From Ignavibacteria bacterium RIFOXYB12_FULL_35_14 (GTDB lineage Bacteria > Bacteroidota > Ignavibacteria > Ignavibacteriales > Ignavibacteriaceae): 64,000 bases of DNA. The notes below the pieces were generated by a model, which saw nothing but the letters and a program-made list of their open reading frames with translations, ran no database searches and was not told where the DNA came from. The first letter of the stretch is position 1; the number at the start of each line of letters is the position of its first letter. Shown here piece by piece: positions 44,096-52,676 of this stretch. Where the stretch lies: NCBI GenBank assembly GCA_001803045.1, contig MHAR01000048.1:1-64000 (forward strand), given 5' to 3'. Made by a program: the position numbers and the translations under genes.

Positions 44096-44413
44096 ATGAA
44101 AACTTTTATCCTGCTAACAAAGCTTGCGCCGGATATTTCCAGACAAATGAAAGATCGAGATAAGCTAGGAAGAAATTGGCTTGAGCTTGTTAAGACCAAA
44201 TGTCCGGAAGTAAAATTCATTTCACATTATGCATTACTCGGTCCTCATGATTTTCTGGATATTTATGAAGCACCTGATGAAGAATCAGCAGCAAAAGTTT
44301 CTATGATAAGTCTAGTTAATGGTGCATTCCAGGCAGAAACATTGATAGCAATTCCTTATAAACAGTTTTTAGGTTTGACAAAGGAAATCAGCAAGAAAAG
44401 TAAAAAGAAATAG
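44096..44413 (+). CDS. GYD-domain protein
   Basis: 105 residues. YALLGPHDFLDIYEAPDEESAAKV and the following GAFQAETLIAIPYKQF match the GYD domain, a small ferredoxin-like fold of unknown function widespread in bacteria and archaea. GAAAGGAGC before the ATG. Cotranscription with the next gene is possible (67-base gap). Confidence 0.85.
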   Translation: MKTFILLTKLAPDISRQMKDRDKLGRNWLELVKTKCPEVKFISHYALLGPHDFLDIYEAPDEESAAKVSMISLVNGAFQAETLIAIPYKQFLGLTKEISKKSKKK

Positions 44414-44479
44414 CGTTGATTTTTTTCAGTTCCACTAAATATTAGTGAATTTCTAAAACTTATTTGAAAGGAGAATTTT

Positions 44480-44953
44480 ATGCCCACAAAAAAACTTAAA
44501 GAATTTTTGGATAGCAACAATATCAAATATGTTTCTATCACACATTCATCGGCTTATACCGCAATGGAAATAGCTGCGTTAGCTCACGTCCCCGGGAAAG
44601 ACCTTGCTAAAACTGTAATGATTAAAATCAATGGACATATGGCAATGGTTGTTCTACCAGCAACTCACATGATTAAAATGGATTTACTGAAGAAAGCACT
44701 TGGATCAGATAATTTAAGATTAGCAACAGAGCAGGAATTCAAAGATAAATTTGCCGATTGTGAAGTTGGTGCTATGCCGCCATTTGGAAACCTTTACAGT
44801 ATGGAAGTGTACGCTTCAGAATCATTAAAAGATGATGAAGAAATTGTCTTTAATGCAGGAAGTCATACAGAACTGATTAAGCTGAGTTATAAAGATTTTG
44901 AGCGATTAGTTAATCCGAAGATTGTACAGATTTCGTACAAGACAAAATTGTAA
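44480..44953 (+). CDS. YbaK/EbsC-type aminoacyl-tRNA deacylase
   Basis: 157 residues, single YbaK domain. [20 protein letters not shown] has the conserved Lys, and [16 protein letters not shown] the Gly-x-x-PF loop. Clears mischarged tRNA (Cys-tRNAPro or Ala-tRNAPro in relatives). GAAAGGAGAATTTT before the ATG. Confidence 0.87.
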   Translation: MPTKKLKEFLDSNNIKYVSITHSSAYTAMEIAALAHVPGKDLAKTVMIKINGHMAMVVLPATHMIKMDLLKKALGSDNLRLATEQEFKDKFADCEVGAMPPFGNLYSMEVYASESLKDDEEIVFNAGSHTELIKLSYKDFERLVNPKIVQISYKTKL

Positions 44954-45265
44954 TAATTCGAAGCATACTCAGATAAAATATGGAACACTGATCCGTTAGC
45001 TAGCGGGTTATAATTTTTATGATTTTAGCTTTATTTGTGGGCGTTGTGATCTGCCTTAGCAGACTTTATGAACTTAGTGGTTAATTTCTGTCAACCACAA
45101 AGTACTCAAAGATTTTATACAAAGTTCAAAAAGAATTTTATTCATATTTCATCGAAGCAGAATAATTTTTATGGTTCCGGTTAATTTGCAGCTCACAATT
45201 GTAAGAAAAGGAGTAACCCTTTGAGACAATTTAAAGTCTAATAAATAAACAAATCAGGAGGTATT
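44954..45265. other. 312-base intergenic region with ECF promoter and small hairpin
   Basis: No gene seen. It contains an imperfect hairpin (CTTAGTGGTT...AACCACAAAG, 45073-45101), related to the repeat at 46270, and the ECF-type promoter at 45213-45238. Confidence 0.6.
45213..45238 (+). promoter_or_regulatory. ECF-type promoter of the DUF4097 gene
   Basis: GTAACC at 45213, 17 bases, GTC at 45236 (GTCTAA). Same motif and exact spacing as the three sites around the ECF sigma gene 2.4 kb away. The strong AGGAGG ribosome site of the next gene follows 18 bases on. Confidence 0.75.
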
Positions 45266-46198
45266 ATGCGTTTCGATCTGCATAAAAAACTAGACTTAAC
45301 GATTCTTCTTTTTTCGCTGTTGTTCGTCTCTTCATCTTATTCCTGTACGGATTCGGAATACATGGATGAAAAACTGAAAGTGCTCCATGACAAAACATTT
45401 CCTATCTTACCAGGTAATGATTTTAAGCTGGATGCTTCTTCCGGAGATATCATTATTTCAAGCTGGAATAGAAATGAAGTTCGTGTAAAAATTTTAGGTA
45501 ATGATAAGGCAAAGGAAAAAGTCGAGTTCAGCTTTAACGATTCAGAAGATCGAATCGAAGTAGAAGCAAAATACGATTGGTCATTGTTCATGATGATTAA
45601 AGGAATAAAATTAAGATTCGAGGTGCAGGTTCCACGAGAATTTAATATTGACGCTGTAACCTCCGGCGGAGATATTAAACTACAAAATGTTAAAGGAAAA
45701 ATTGTAACTAAAACTTCCGGTGGAGATATTAATCTGACTGACTTAAACGGTAATATTGAAGCTACTACTTCGGGAGGCGACATATCATTTAACAATTCGT
45801 ACGGCGACATAAACGTCTCAACATCCGGCGGAGATATAAAAGGAAACAAATTTTCAGGAAGCCTCGAGGTGTCAACCTCCGGTGGAGATATATCCCTCAT
45901 CGGATCAAATGCAAGGATTAGTGGTTCAACATCTGGCGGTGATATCTCGCTTGATTACAGCGGACAAAATCATGGAATCGAACTAACCACTTCAGGTGGA
46001 GATATAACTGCCTGGCTCCCTAAAAATTTTAATGCTTCTGCTAACTTATCTACACTTGGCGGAAACATTAAATGCGATTTTACCGGAAACAATGCCGTAA
46101 AAATTTCATCTACTGAATTTGAAGCTGACATTAACAATGGCGGAAATTCATTCGTGCTTAAAACTAGCGGCGGCGATATCGTTGTGAAGAAGAAATAA
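45266..46198 (+). CDS. DUF4097-type beta-repeat surface/periplasmic protein
   Basis: 310 residues, export signal ending near SSSYSC (possible lipoprotein Cys ~27). The body is a run of repeats, each starting TSGGDI and mostly 18 residues long (six consecutive units between ~130 and ~240, eight TSGGDI in all plus variants), the pattern of DUF4097/DUF4098 beta-strand proteins. Codons for the motif differ between copies, so the repeats are old and held by selection. AGGAGG before the ATG; driven by an ECF-type promoter. Confidence 0.87.
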   Translation: MRFDLHKKLDLTILLFSLLFVSSSYSCTDSEYMDEKLKVLHDKTFPILPGNDFKLDASSGDIIISSWNRNEVRVKILGNDKAKEKVEFSFNDSEDRIEVEAKYDWSLFMMIKGIKLRFEVQVPREFNIDAVTSGGDIKLQNVKGKIVTKTSGGDINLTDLNGNIEATTSGGDISFNNSYGDINVSTSGGDIKGNKFSGSLEVSTSGGDISLIGSNARISGSTSGGDISLDYSGQNHGIELTTSGGDITAWLPKNFNASANLSTLGGNIKCDFTGNNAVKISSTEFEADINNGGNSFVLKTSGGDIVVKKK

Positions 46199-46269
46199 AT
46201 GATGTCATTTATAGCCATTCGATTGTCATTTCGAAAATTAAATTAGAAATGATAGAAAAGTGTTTAGAT

Positions 46270-46309
46270 TTCTTAGTGATTCTTAGTGCCTTAGCGTCTT
46301 AGTGGCGAA
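46270..46309. repeat. CTTAGTG-type short tandem intergenic repeat
   Basis: TTCTTAGTGATTCTTAGTGC followed by CTTAGCGTCTTAGTGGCG: a run of 9-10-base near-copies (CTTAGTG). This pattern, often read on the other strand as CACTAAGAC-type runs, occurs between genes in many bacteria. A similar trace lies at 45073-45110. Confidence 0.55.
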
Positions 46310-46477
46310 AAAATTTACCTGTGCCACAATTCATCAATTGACGGACACGAGGACGCAAAGTTTCATTAAGAATTATATTTGGAATGAATTTAAGAAAGTA
46401 TACAGTCATTGAGAACCATAAAACATTTTTATTAGTTTTAACAAGGAAGATTCAAATAATATTTTTAGCAATACCTC

Positions 46478-46939
46478 ATGAAACCCAAATTCCTATATAA
46501 TTATTTTACCGATGATGAACTGTTGAGAATCTCCAACAAGATTAAAAATGCTGAGAGACAAACTTCAGGAGAAATTGCAGTAAGTATCCGTGAGTATCGG
46601 AAAATATTGGAGAAGAAAAAATCCTTGCGCGAGCTAGCTGAAAAAGAATTTTTACGGCTTGAGATTAATAAAACCAAGCAAGGAACGGGAGTACTGATTT
46701 TTCTCCTATTGTCAGATCGACAATTCTACATTCTTGCCGATGATAATATTAATAAGATAACAGGTGAGAAAGTTTGGACTGAAATAAAAGATATTATGCA
46801 AGAAAAATTTGTATGCGGAGAATTCTGCAAAGGTATTTTGTACGGCATAGATGAAATTGGAAAAATCCTCGTTCAGCATTTTCCATTAAGACCGGATGAT
46901 ACAAATGAGATTTCGAATAGAGTTGTAATTCAGAAATAG
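46478..46939 (+). CDS. TPM-domain protein
   Basis: 153 residues. SGEIAVSIREY and TGVLIFLLLSDRQFYILADDNIN are the conserved beginning and core of the TPM (TLP18.3/Psb32/MOLO-1) domain; no signal peptide or membrane helix, so cytoplasmic. Function unclear; relatives are membrane or phosphatase-like proteins. It ends at a strong hairpin. Confidence 0.85.
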   Translation: MKPKFLYNYFTDDELLRISNKIKNAERQTSGEIAVSIREYRKILEKKKSLRELAEKEFLRLEINKTKQGTGVLIFLLLSDRQFYILADDNINKITGEKVWTEIKDIMQEKFVCGEFCKGILYGIDEIGKILVQHFPLRPDDTNEISNRVVIQK

Positions 46940-46958
46940 AAAACAATCAAATAAATAT

Positions 46959-46997
46959 AAAGGCACTAATTACTTACAAGTAATTCAGTGCCTTTTT
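46959..46997. terminator. Bidirectional intrinsic terminator
   Basis: AAAGGCACT...TTACTT/AAGTAA...AGTGCCTTT, a 39-base hairpin with U-runs on both strands, between the convergent TPM gene and trxA. Confidence 0.85.
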
Positions 46998-47022
46998 CGT
47001 TCGCTAGAACTATAATTCGATT

Positions 47023-47358
47023 TTAGTTAACCAAAGCTACAAACGGTTTAATTTTCTCTTCTAAATATTTCTTTGGAACAGCACCAATAACAGCATCAAC
47101 AACTTTTCCATCTTTAAATATTCCGATTGTCGGAATGCTTCTTATTCCGTAATGAACAGCAGTATTTTGATTTTCGTCCGTGTTAAGCTTAACAACTTTT
47201 AGTTTACCATTATACTCTTGAGCAATTTCATCAAGAATTGGAGCAACCATTCTGCACGGTCCGCACCATGGAGCCCAAAAGTCAACTAAGACAGGCATAT
47301 CAGCTTTTAGTACCTCTGTTTCAAAATTTGCATCAGTCCCTTCGACAGTATATTTCAT
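47023..47358 (-). CDS. trxA: Thioredoxin
   Basis: 111 residues. Active-site motif [10 protein letters not shown], then the conserved cis-Pro in SIPTIGIF. Cytoplasmic disulfide reductase. Single gene with its own terminator. Confidence 0.95.
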   Translation of the reverse strand: MKYTVEGTDANFETEVLKADMPVLVDFWAPWCGPCRMVAPILDEIAQEYNGKLKVVKLNTDENQNTAVHYGIRSIPTIGIFKDGKVVDAVIGAVPKKYLEEKIKPFVALVN

Positions 47359-47573
47359 TTCTCTTTCCTTTTTATTATTTAATCAATATGATGATTAATT
47401 CATGAGAAGGATTCAGCAGAAAAACCCTTATTTAAATCCCAAATACCTATTTCCAAATCCCAAATAAATTTCAAGGCACAACTTCTAATTTCTCAATGTT
47501 TCGGAAATTATCTGTTTTGAGTTTGAGAATTATTTGGTTTTTGTTGTTTGAAGATTGTGATTTTAATTGTCTC

Positions 47574-49121
47574 TCAAAGTTCTGTTTCCATTACCTTATC
47601 GTAGTAAACTTTATATCCTTTTACTGCTCGAAATATGGCAGCCGCTATTTCATTCTGCCCTTTTGTACTTTTCAGATACTCAGCATCTTTTTTATTAGAA
47701 AGAAAACCAGACTCAATTAAAACACTTGGCATCGAAGCTCCTACCAGTACATAAAATCCTGCTTGCTTAACTCCGCGTGATTGAACATCAAACTCATTAC
47801 TAAACTGATTATGCAGCAGCTCAGCAAATTTTTCAGAATACTTCAAGTACGAGGAATGTGCCATGCTTACGAGGATGAAATTTTCATCCGTTAATTTTTG
47901 ATAACGCTTCGGATCTTCTTCATACTGAATAACAGCATTTTCCCTTTCCGCAATCTCAATTGCATCCTGAGTTTTTCCAGGTCGGAGAAGATAAACTTCA
48001 AAACCGCTTGCATCAGAATTTTTCTTGGCTGTCGAGTTACAATGAATTGATATGAAAAGTTTACCATCATTATCATTAGCCATCTTTCCACGCTTGTAAA
48101 GTTCTATAAACCGATCATTTTTTCTCGTGTAAACAATTTTCACATCATTCAATTCTTTTTCGATCAACTTTCCAAGCTTTAGGACAATGGCGAGATTAAT
48201 TTCCTTTTCCTTTGCACCATTCACTCCAGTTGCACCGTAATCTTTCCCGCCATGACCGGCATCAATAACAACAACATTAAAGTTCCATCGCTCAGATTTT
48301 ACAATTTTGTCTACATTATTTGAAAATATTTTGTTGTGCAGAGTAACCAGAATGTCATTGCTTTGATCTGCATTTAATACTTCGCTTGTGGTGTATTCCT
48401 CCCGCAGAGAAAATTTAATTTCACAATCGCTTCCAATGTTTTTTGCTATGATATTTTTTACCAGTCCTTTGTTTTTTTCAAACTCAAACTTGCTTTCATC
48501 AAGAATTACATCACGGAAAACAACTGTCAGCACTCCATCTTTAAAGGAACTGCTGTAAGTAGCAATTGCTTTGTCACTTTTTATTTTAACTAATGTACCG
48601 TTTGCTTTTTCATCCAGCGAGTATCCTGTTATATCAAACTCAGAAACAGAGATATCACTGTCTTTTGCTTTTTTGGGAATTTTTTCTCCACTAACAATAA
48701 GTTTATTCTTTTCGATCACATCAAGCCGCCAGCCGGATGCTGCCCTCAAGCTTGGTAAAAGATAATTGAGAGGAATGTAAAGATTATTATTAATGTAGTA
48801 CGTGCTTGTCGGAAGCTGAATTACTTTTGTCGTTTCTTTTTGTTTGTTCTTCAGAATTACAAATGGATTTTTAATTCTTGCATTTAATAAATAATCACCA
48901 AAGTCAACCTCAATTTTATCATGCTTCTCCTCAGCGGCATATTTAAGGGACAATGCTTCAGCAAAATGAATGAGTGAAAAATAAATTTGACCTTCACGGA
49001 TATGCGCAGGAATATATGTGGTTTTATCACCCCTAACTAACAAAAGCTGTTCCTCGGTTTGAGCTAATACTAGAATGTTAAAAAATATGATGAGAAAAAT
49101 ATTCTTAATTTGTCTCTGCAT
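47574..49121 (-). CDS. N-acetylmuramoyl-L-alanine amidase (Amidase_3) with N-terminal wall-binding-type domains
   Basis: 515 residues. Signal peptide, then a ~250-residue N-terminal part similar to copper amine oxidase-like/AMIN domains, then a zinc amidase: DAGHGGKDYGATG, SIHCNS and ESGFLSN contain the zinc and catalytic residues. Cleaves peptide stems from peptidoglycan in the periplasm. The TTG at 49136 overlaps the upstream stop; ATG 49121 is preferred. Confidence 0.88.
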   Translation of the reverse strand: MQRQIKNIFLIIFFNILVLAQTEEQLLLVRGDKTTYIPAHIREGQIYFSLIHFAEALSLKYAAEEKHDKIEVDFGDYLLNARIKNPFVILKNKQKETTKVIQLPTSTYYINNNLYIPLNYLLPSLRAASGWRLDVIEKNKLIVSGEKIPKKAKDSDISVSEFDITGYSLDEKANGTLVKIKSDKAIATYSSSFKDGVLTVVFRDVILDESKFEFEKNKGLVKNIIAKNIGSDCEIKFSLREEYTTSEVLNADQSNDILVTLHNKIFSNNVDKIVKSERWNFNVVVIDAGHGGKDYGATGVNGAKEKEINLAIVLKLGKLIEKELNDVKIVYTRKNDRFIELYKRGKMANDNDGKLFISIHCNSTAKKNSDASGFEVYLLRPGKTQDAIEIAERENAVIQYEEDPKRYQKLTDENFILVSMAHSSYLKYSEKFAELLHNQFSNEFDVQSRGVKQAGFYVLVGASMPSVLIESGFLSNKKDAEYLKSTKGQNEIAAAIFRAVKGYKVYYDKVMETEL

Positions 49122-49132
49122 GTAATGCGGGA

Positions 49133-49717
49133 TCAATTGATAAACGGTATCATAAAGCCGCGAGATTTTTTATACTGCTCAAACTCTTCCTTAAAATGTT
49201 TTGAAAGCAGCTTCTCTTCAAATGCAGCACGCATTACAAGAATAGGTATTTGAATAATTGCTATTGAAATTAAAATATAACTTAGAGTTGCAAACCCACC
49301 GCCTAAATCAACCAGGATTTGAGAAAGGTATTGAGGGTGTCTGATAATTTTAAACGGTCCTTTATCAGCCAATTTATGATCTTTGAAGATGACCATATCC
49401 TGAGAATAATTTTCGCCCAAACTTTTGTAGGCCCAGATTTGAGTCCATGAAAAACAAAGGTAAACAAATAATCCCGCAAATCTGAAGAAGTTTAGATGAG
49501 CATTTTCTGCATAGTTTAATGTTCCAATTTGAAAGACTGCAAGTATCAATGCAACTAAACTTAATGTTGCCAAAACTAAAGGAAGCTTTTGTAGATAACT
49601 TTTTGGACGCTCTTTTACAGGCGTAACGGTTGATTTCAATCCTTTTTTTGCACCAGTTAAATTTGCTCCGAACGATGCAATGACATTTAAACCGATAATG
49701 ATATTAATGGGATCCAT
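49133..49717 (-). CDS. Isoprenylcysteine methyltransferase-like membrane methyltransferase
   Basis: 194 residues, four to five membrane helices. GPFKIIRHPQYLSQILVDLGG is the SAM/substrate motif (R-HP-Y) of the ICMT/PEMT family, whose members methylate prenylated or lipid substrates. The substrate here is unknown. The stop lies close to the amidase start. Confidence 0.83.
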   Translation of the reverse strand: MDPINIIIGLNVIASFGANLTGAKKGLKSTVTPVKERPKSYLQKLPLVLATLSLVALILAVFQIGTLNYAENAHLNFFRFAGLFVYLCFSWTQIWAYKSLGENYSQDMVIFKDHKLADKGPFKIIRHPQYLSQILVDLGGGFATLSYILISIAIIQIPILVMRAAFEEKLLSKHFKEEFEQYKKSRGFMIPFIN

Positions 49718-49802
49718 ATTAGAAATATTTCTTTAATGATTGAATATGAATTGATACGAAGCTGAAAAACCAATAACTAGAAAAAAACAGCGATACGCAA
49801 AT

Positions 49803-50015
49803 CTATTTTAGCTTACCATGCTTACGCATAATTTTTTCCCATTCTTCCATGCTTAATATATCAGATTCATCAATCAGCATGATGGGAATGTCGTTTTCAA
49901 TTTTATAACGACGACGAGTCTTCTTATCGGTAGAAACCAAGGTATCGCCTTCTAAAACTAAATCGGCTTTCGTTTCGGGGCAGCAAAGAATGTCTAAAAG
50001 TTCTTGACTGATCAT
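49803..50015 (-). CDS. Trm112-family protein
   Basis: 70 residues. LLDILCCPETKADLVL with the CCP zinc-knuckle-like start and NDIPIMLIDES are the family pattern. Relatives partner methyltransferases, or are small uncharacterised factors (YcaR). Single gene. Confidence 0.87.
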   Translation of the reverse strand: MISQELLDILCCPETKADLVLEGDTLVSTDKKTRRRYKIENDIPIMLIDESDILSMEEWEKIMRKHGKLK

Positions 50016-50053
50016 TTTAATCTAATGTAAATTATAAATTTTATTTTTACGTA

Positions 50054-50623
50054 TTAAGTTAATTCTTTGTATCTGAAACAATCAACTGTATGATCATTAA
50101 CTAAACCGGCAGCTTGCATGAAGGCATAGCAAATTGTTGAACCAACAAATTTGAATCCCCGAGCCTTAAGATCTTTGCTTATTGCATCCGATTCCGGTGA
50201 GGTTGCTGGAATTTCACTCATCTGCTTCCAAGAATTTAACTTTGTCTTGCCGGCGACAAATCCCCAAATGTATTTATCAAATGTTCCGAATTCTTCTTTC
50301 ACATTTAAGAATGCCTTTGCATTTGTAATTGCTGATTCAATCTTCAGTTTGTTTCGTACTATTCCTTCATTTTTCAATAGCTGCCCAATTTTTCCCTTAT
50401 TATAGCCCGCAACTTTCTTTACATCAAAATTATCAAATGCTTTTCTATAGTTTTCTCTTTTCTTCAGTATGGTAAGCCAACTTAAACCGGCTTGTGCTCC
50501 ATCAAGAACAATCATCTCAAATAATTTTCTATCATTATGAACAGGAACTCCCCATTCCTTATCGTGATATTTTATATAGATAGGGTGGTTGACTGACCAA
50601 TCACATCTTTGAATTTGTGCCAT
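50054..50623 (-). CDS. tag: DNA-3-methyladenine glycosylase I
   Basis: 189 residues. RCDWSVNHPIYIKYHDKEWGVP is close to the family N-terminus (zinc Cys early), and VGSTICYAFMQAAGLVNDHTVDCF has the C-terminal zinc His and Cys. Base-excision repair of alkylated adenine. Lies 38 bases upstream of Trm112, minus strand. Confidence 0.94.
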   Translation of the reverse strand: MAQIQRCDWSVNHPIYIKYHDKEWGVPVHNDRKLFEMIVLDGAQAGLSWLTILKKRENYRKAFDNFDVKKVAGYNKGKIGQLLKNEGIVRNKLKIESAITNAKAFLNVKEEFGTFDKYIWGFVAGKTKLNSWKQMSEIPATSPESDAISKDLKARGFKFVGSTICYAFMQAAGLVNDHTVDCFRYKELT

Positions 50624-50723
50624 GAAAACCCTTGTTTATTAAATATTTTAAAAAATATAACACCTCAATTGCAGGACTAATTTAAGAAGTTTTTAGATAG
50701 ATAAGTAAATTCAAATTTATCGA

Positions 50724-51149
50724 TCATGTCTCTAAAATTTTAAACGAATGTGAAATCTCCATGGCTTTATTCAGCATATGAGTTACCGAGCAATATTTTG
50801 TTTGTGAAAGTTCAATAGCTCTCTCAACATCTTTTTCTTGAATATCTTTTCCATGAAAAACATACTCTACATTGATTTTAGTAAACACTTGAGGATGTTC
50901 ATCAGCAACATCGGCTGAAATATTCATTTCAAAATTATTTATTTGCACTTTCTTTTTCTGCAGAATTGTAATCACATCACTGCCTGTGCATCCGCCAAGA
51001 GCAATGAGCAATAATTCTTTAGGTCTCGTTCCCGCATCACTTCCTCCAAAACTTTCAGGCCCATCCATTGTTACCCAATGATTTGAATCGGATTTACCGA
51101 GAAATGTTACACCTTTAATATGCTTTACAATAGCTTTTTTTGTGGACAT
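50724..51149 (-). CDS. OsmC-family protein
   Basis: 141 residues. GTRPKELLLIALGGCTGSDVI has the first reactive Cys and CSVTHMLNKAMEI the second, the peroxidatic pair of OsmC/Ohr-type thiol peroxidases (Glu also present). Peroxide or organic hydroperoxide reduction. Single gene, divergent from PPK2. Confidence 0.88.
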   Translation of the reverse strand: MSTKKAIVKHIKGVTFLGKSDSNHWVTMDGPESFGGSDAGTRPKELLLIALGGCTGSDVITILQKKKVQINNFEMNISADVADEHPQVFTKINVEYVFHGKDIQEKDVERAIELSQTKYCSVTHMLNKAMEISHSFKILET

Positions 51150-51283
51150 GCTAACTCCTTATGTTTTTAATTGTTTGATGTTCGAGCTTTTCAAAAGATT
51201 CTCAATCCCCTCATGTAATTTAATCATTGATTTCATATCTTTTTATCAGGCAAATTATTCATTTATCAAGAAGGCAAAATCAA

Positions 51284-52147
51284 ATGAAGATTGAAAAGTT
51301 TTTAGCCAAACCCGGAGAACAAATAAATCTCTCCAAAATCTCGACAGACAACACACAAAATTTAAAGGATAAATCAGACGCAAATAAAATTCTTGAGGAA
51401 AATATTGAGAGAATGCAGGAGCTTCAAAACCGGCTGTATGCAAGCGATAAGTATTCATTGCTTTTGATCTTTCAAGCAATGGATGCAGCGGGAAAAGATT
51501 CAACAATAAAACATGTGATGAGCGGGTTGAATCCTCAAGGAACACAGGTTTTTAGTTTTAAGAAACCATCCGATGAAGAATTGGATCACGGTTACCTCTG
51601 GAGGATAAGCAAAGCTTTACCTGAGAGAGGTCGTATCGGAATTTTCAATCGCTCGCATTATGAAGAGGTTTTAGTTGTACGTGTACATGATTTAATTAAA
51701 TTTCAAAAACTTCCCGATGAAGTAAAAATAGATGACATTTGGCACAAGCGATATGAACAGATAAATAATTTTGAAAAATACCTTTACGAAAATGGAACTA
51801 TCATTCTTAAATTTTTCTTGCATGTTTCAAAGGAAGAGCAGAAGCAAAGATTCCTGGAAAGAATCGATGATAAATCCAAAAATTGGAAATTTGCCGAAGC
51901 AGATTTAAAGGAAAGAGCATATTGGAATGACTATCAGAAATGCTATGAGGAAGCAATCTCAGCAACGAGTAAAGGTCATGCACCTTGGTACATTATCCCT
52001 GCAGATAAAAAATGGTTTATGCGGCTTCTCGTTTCAGAAATTATTGTGAAAAAGCTTGAAAGCTTGAACTTAAAGTATCCTGAACTTGGTAAGGAACAGT
52101 TGGGGAGTCTCGAAAAATGTAAGAATCAACTTTTGAGTGAGAAGTGA
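51284..52147 (+). CDS. Polyphosphate kinase 2 (PPK2) family protein
   Basis: 287 residues from MKIEKFLAKPG. Walker A-like FQAMDAAGKDSTIKHVM and Walker B-like NRSHYEEVLVVRVH are intact, with lid residues in RIDDKSKNWKF. Uses polyphosphate to phosphorylate nucleotides or the reverse. AAGAAGG before ATG 51284 supports this start over one 19 codons upstream. No exopolyphosphatase nearby. Confidence 0.92.
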   Translation: MKIEKFLAKPGEQINLSKISTDNTQNLKDKSDANKILEENIERMQELQNRLYASDKYSLLLIFQAMDAAGKDSTIKHVMSGLNPQGTQVFSFKKPSDEELDHGYLWRISKALPERGRIGIFNRSHYEEVLVVRVHDLIKFQKLPDEVKIDDIWHKRYEQINNFEKYLYENGTIILKFFLHVSKEEQKQRFLERIDDKSKNWKFAEADLKERAYWNDYQKCYEEAISATSKGHAPWYIIPADKKWFMRLLVSEIIVKKLESLNLKYPELGKEQLGSLEKCKNQLLSEK

Positions 52148-52213
52148 TTTGAAAAAATCGTTAATCATTTTTCACTTGCTGGCTATTGATTGGAGTTATA
52201 TATTTGACTCGCA

Positions 52214-52567
52214 GTGAAAAACCCAATTAAATATAAAAGACAAATAACCTCAATATTTCTGTGTGCCTATTTAGCTTTCGTCATTACCAATACGATTCAT
52301 TTTCATGGATATTCGCTTTTCGATAATCCAAGTTTTAATAATTATTCCAAATTAAATTCCTTAAATAATCATTTCCTTACTAACAGCTATTCATTTTGTA
52401 CCATCAGCCATTTTTCAAATTCAATTCTCGATCTTAGATTTTCTTCAAATAATTTTTCTCCGTTTCTAAATGCCGGAGAAGAATTAAAATTAGTTTTTAG
52501 CGATAGATTCCTTTCAAAGTTTTTCTTCACAAAAAATACATCAAGAGCTCCTCCCGGTTTCTCTTAA
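52214..52567 (+). CDS. Small exported protein of unknown function in the zinc operon
   Basis: 117 residues from a GTG start, with an N-terminal hydrophobic segment (ITSIFLCAYLAFVITNT), Ser/Phe/Asn-rich, ending RAPPGFS. It precedes an outer-membrane barrel and the metal ABC transporter. Small proteins ending in an RAPP motif are common ahead of outer-membrane genes in Bacteroidota; role unknown. Confidence 0.6.
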   Translation: MKNPIKYKRQITSIFLCAYLAFVITNTIHFHGYSLFDNPSFNNYSKLNSLNNHFLTNSYSFCTISHFSNSILDLRFSSNNFSPFLNAGEELKLVFSDRFLSKFFFTKNTSRAPPGFS

Positions 52568-52676
52568 ACATTAAATATTTTTATTTTCATCTTTCTTTCA
52601 GAGGGATTGTGCTTTCACAAAACTCGTGATTTCGAAGGAATGATGATAAAACATTTTTTAAGATTTTAGGAAAAAA

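Noticed and set aside
45337-45900. Long opposite-strand reading frame over the SGGD-repeat gene
   Set aside because: It arises from the repeated TSGGDI codons read backwards; it has no ribosome site or credible motif, whereas the plus frame has a strong AGGAGG and a promoter.
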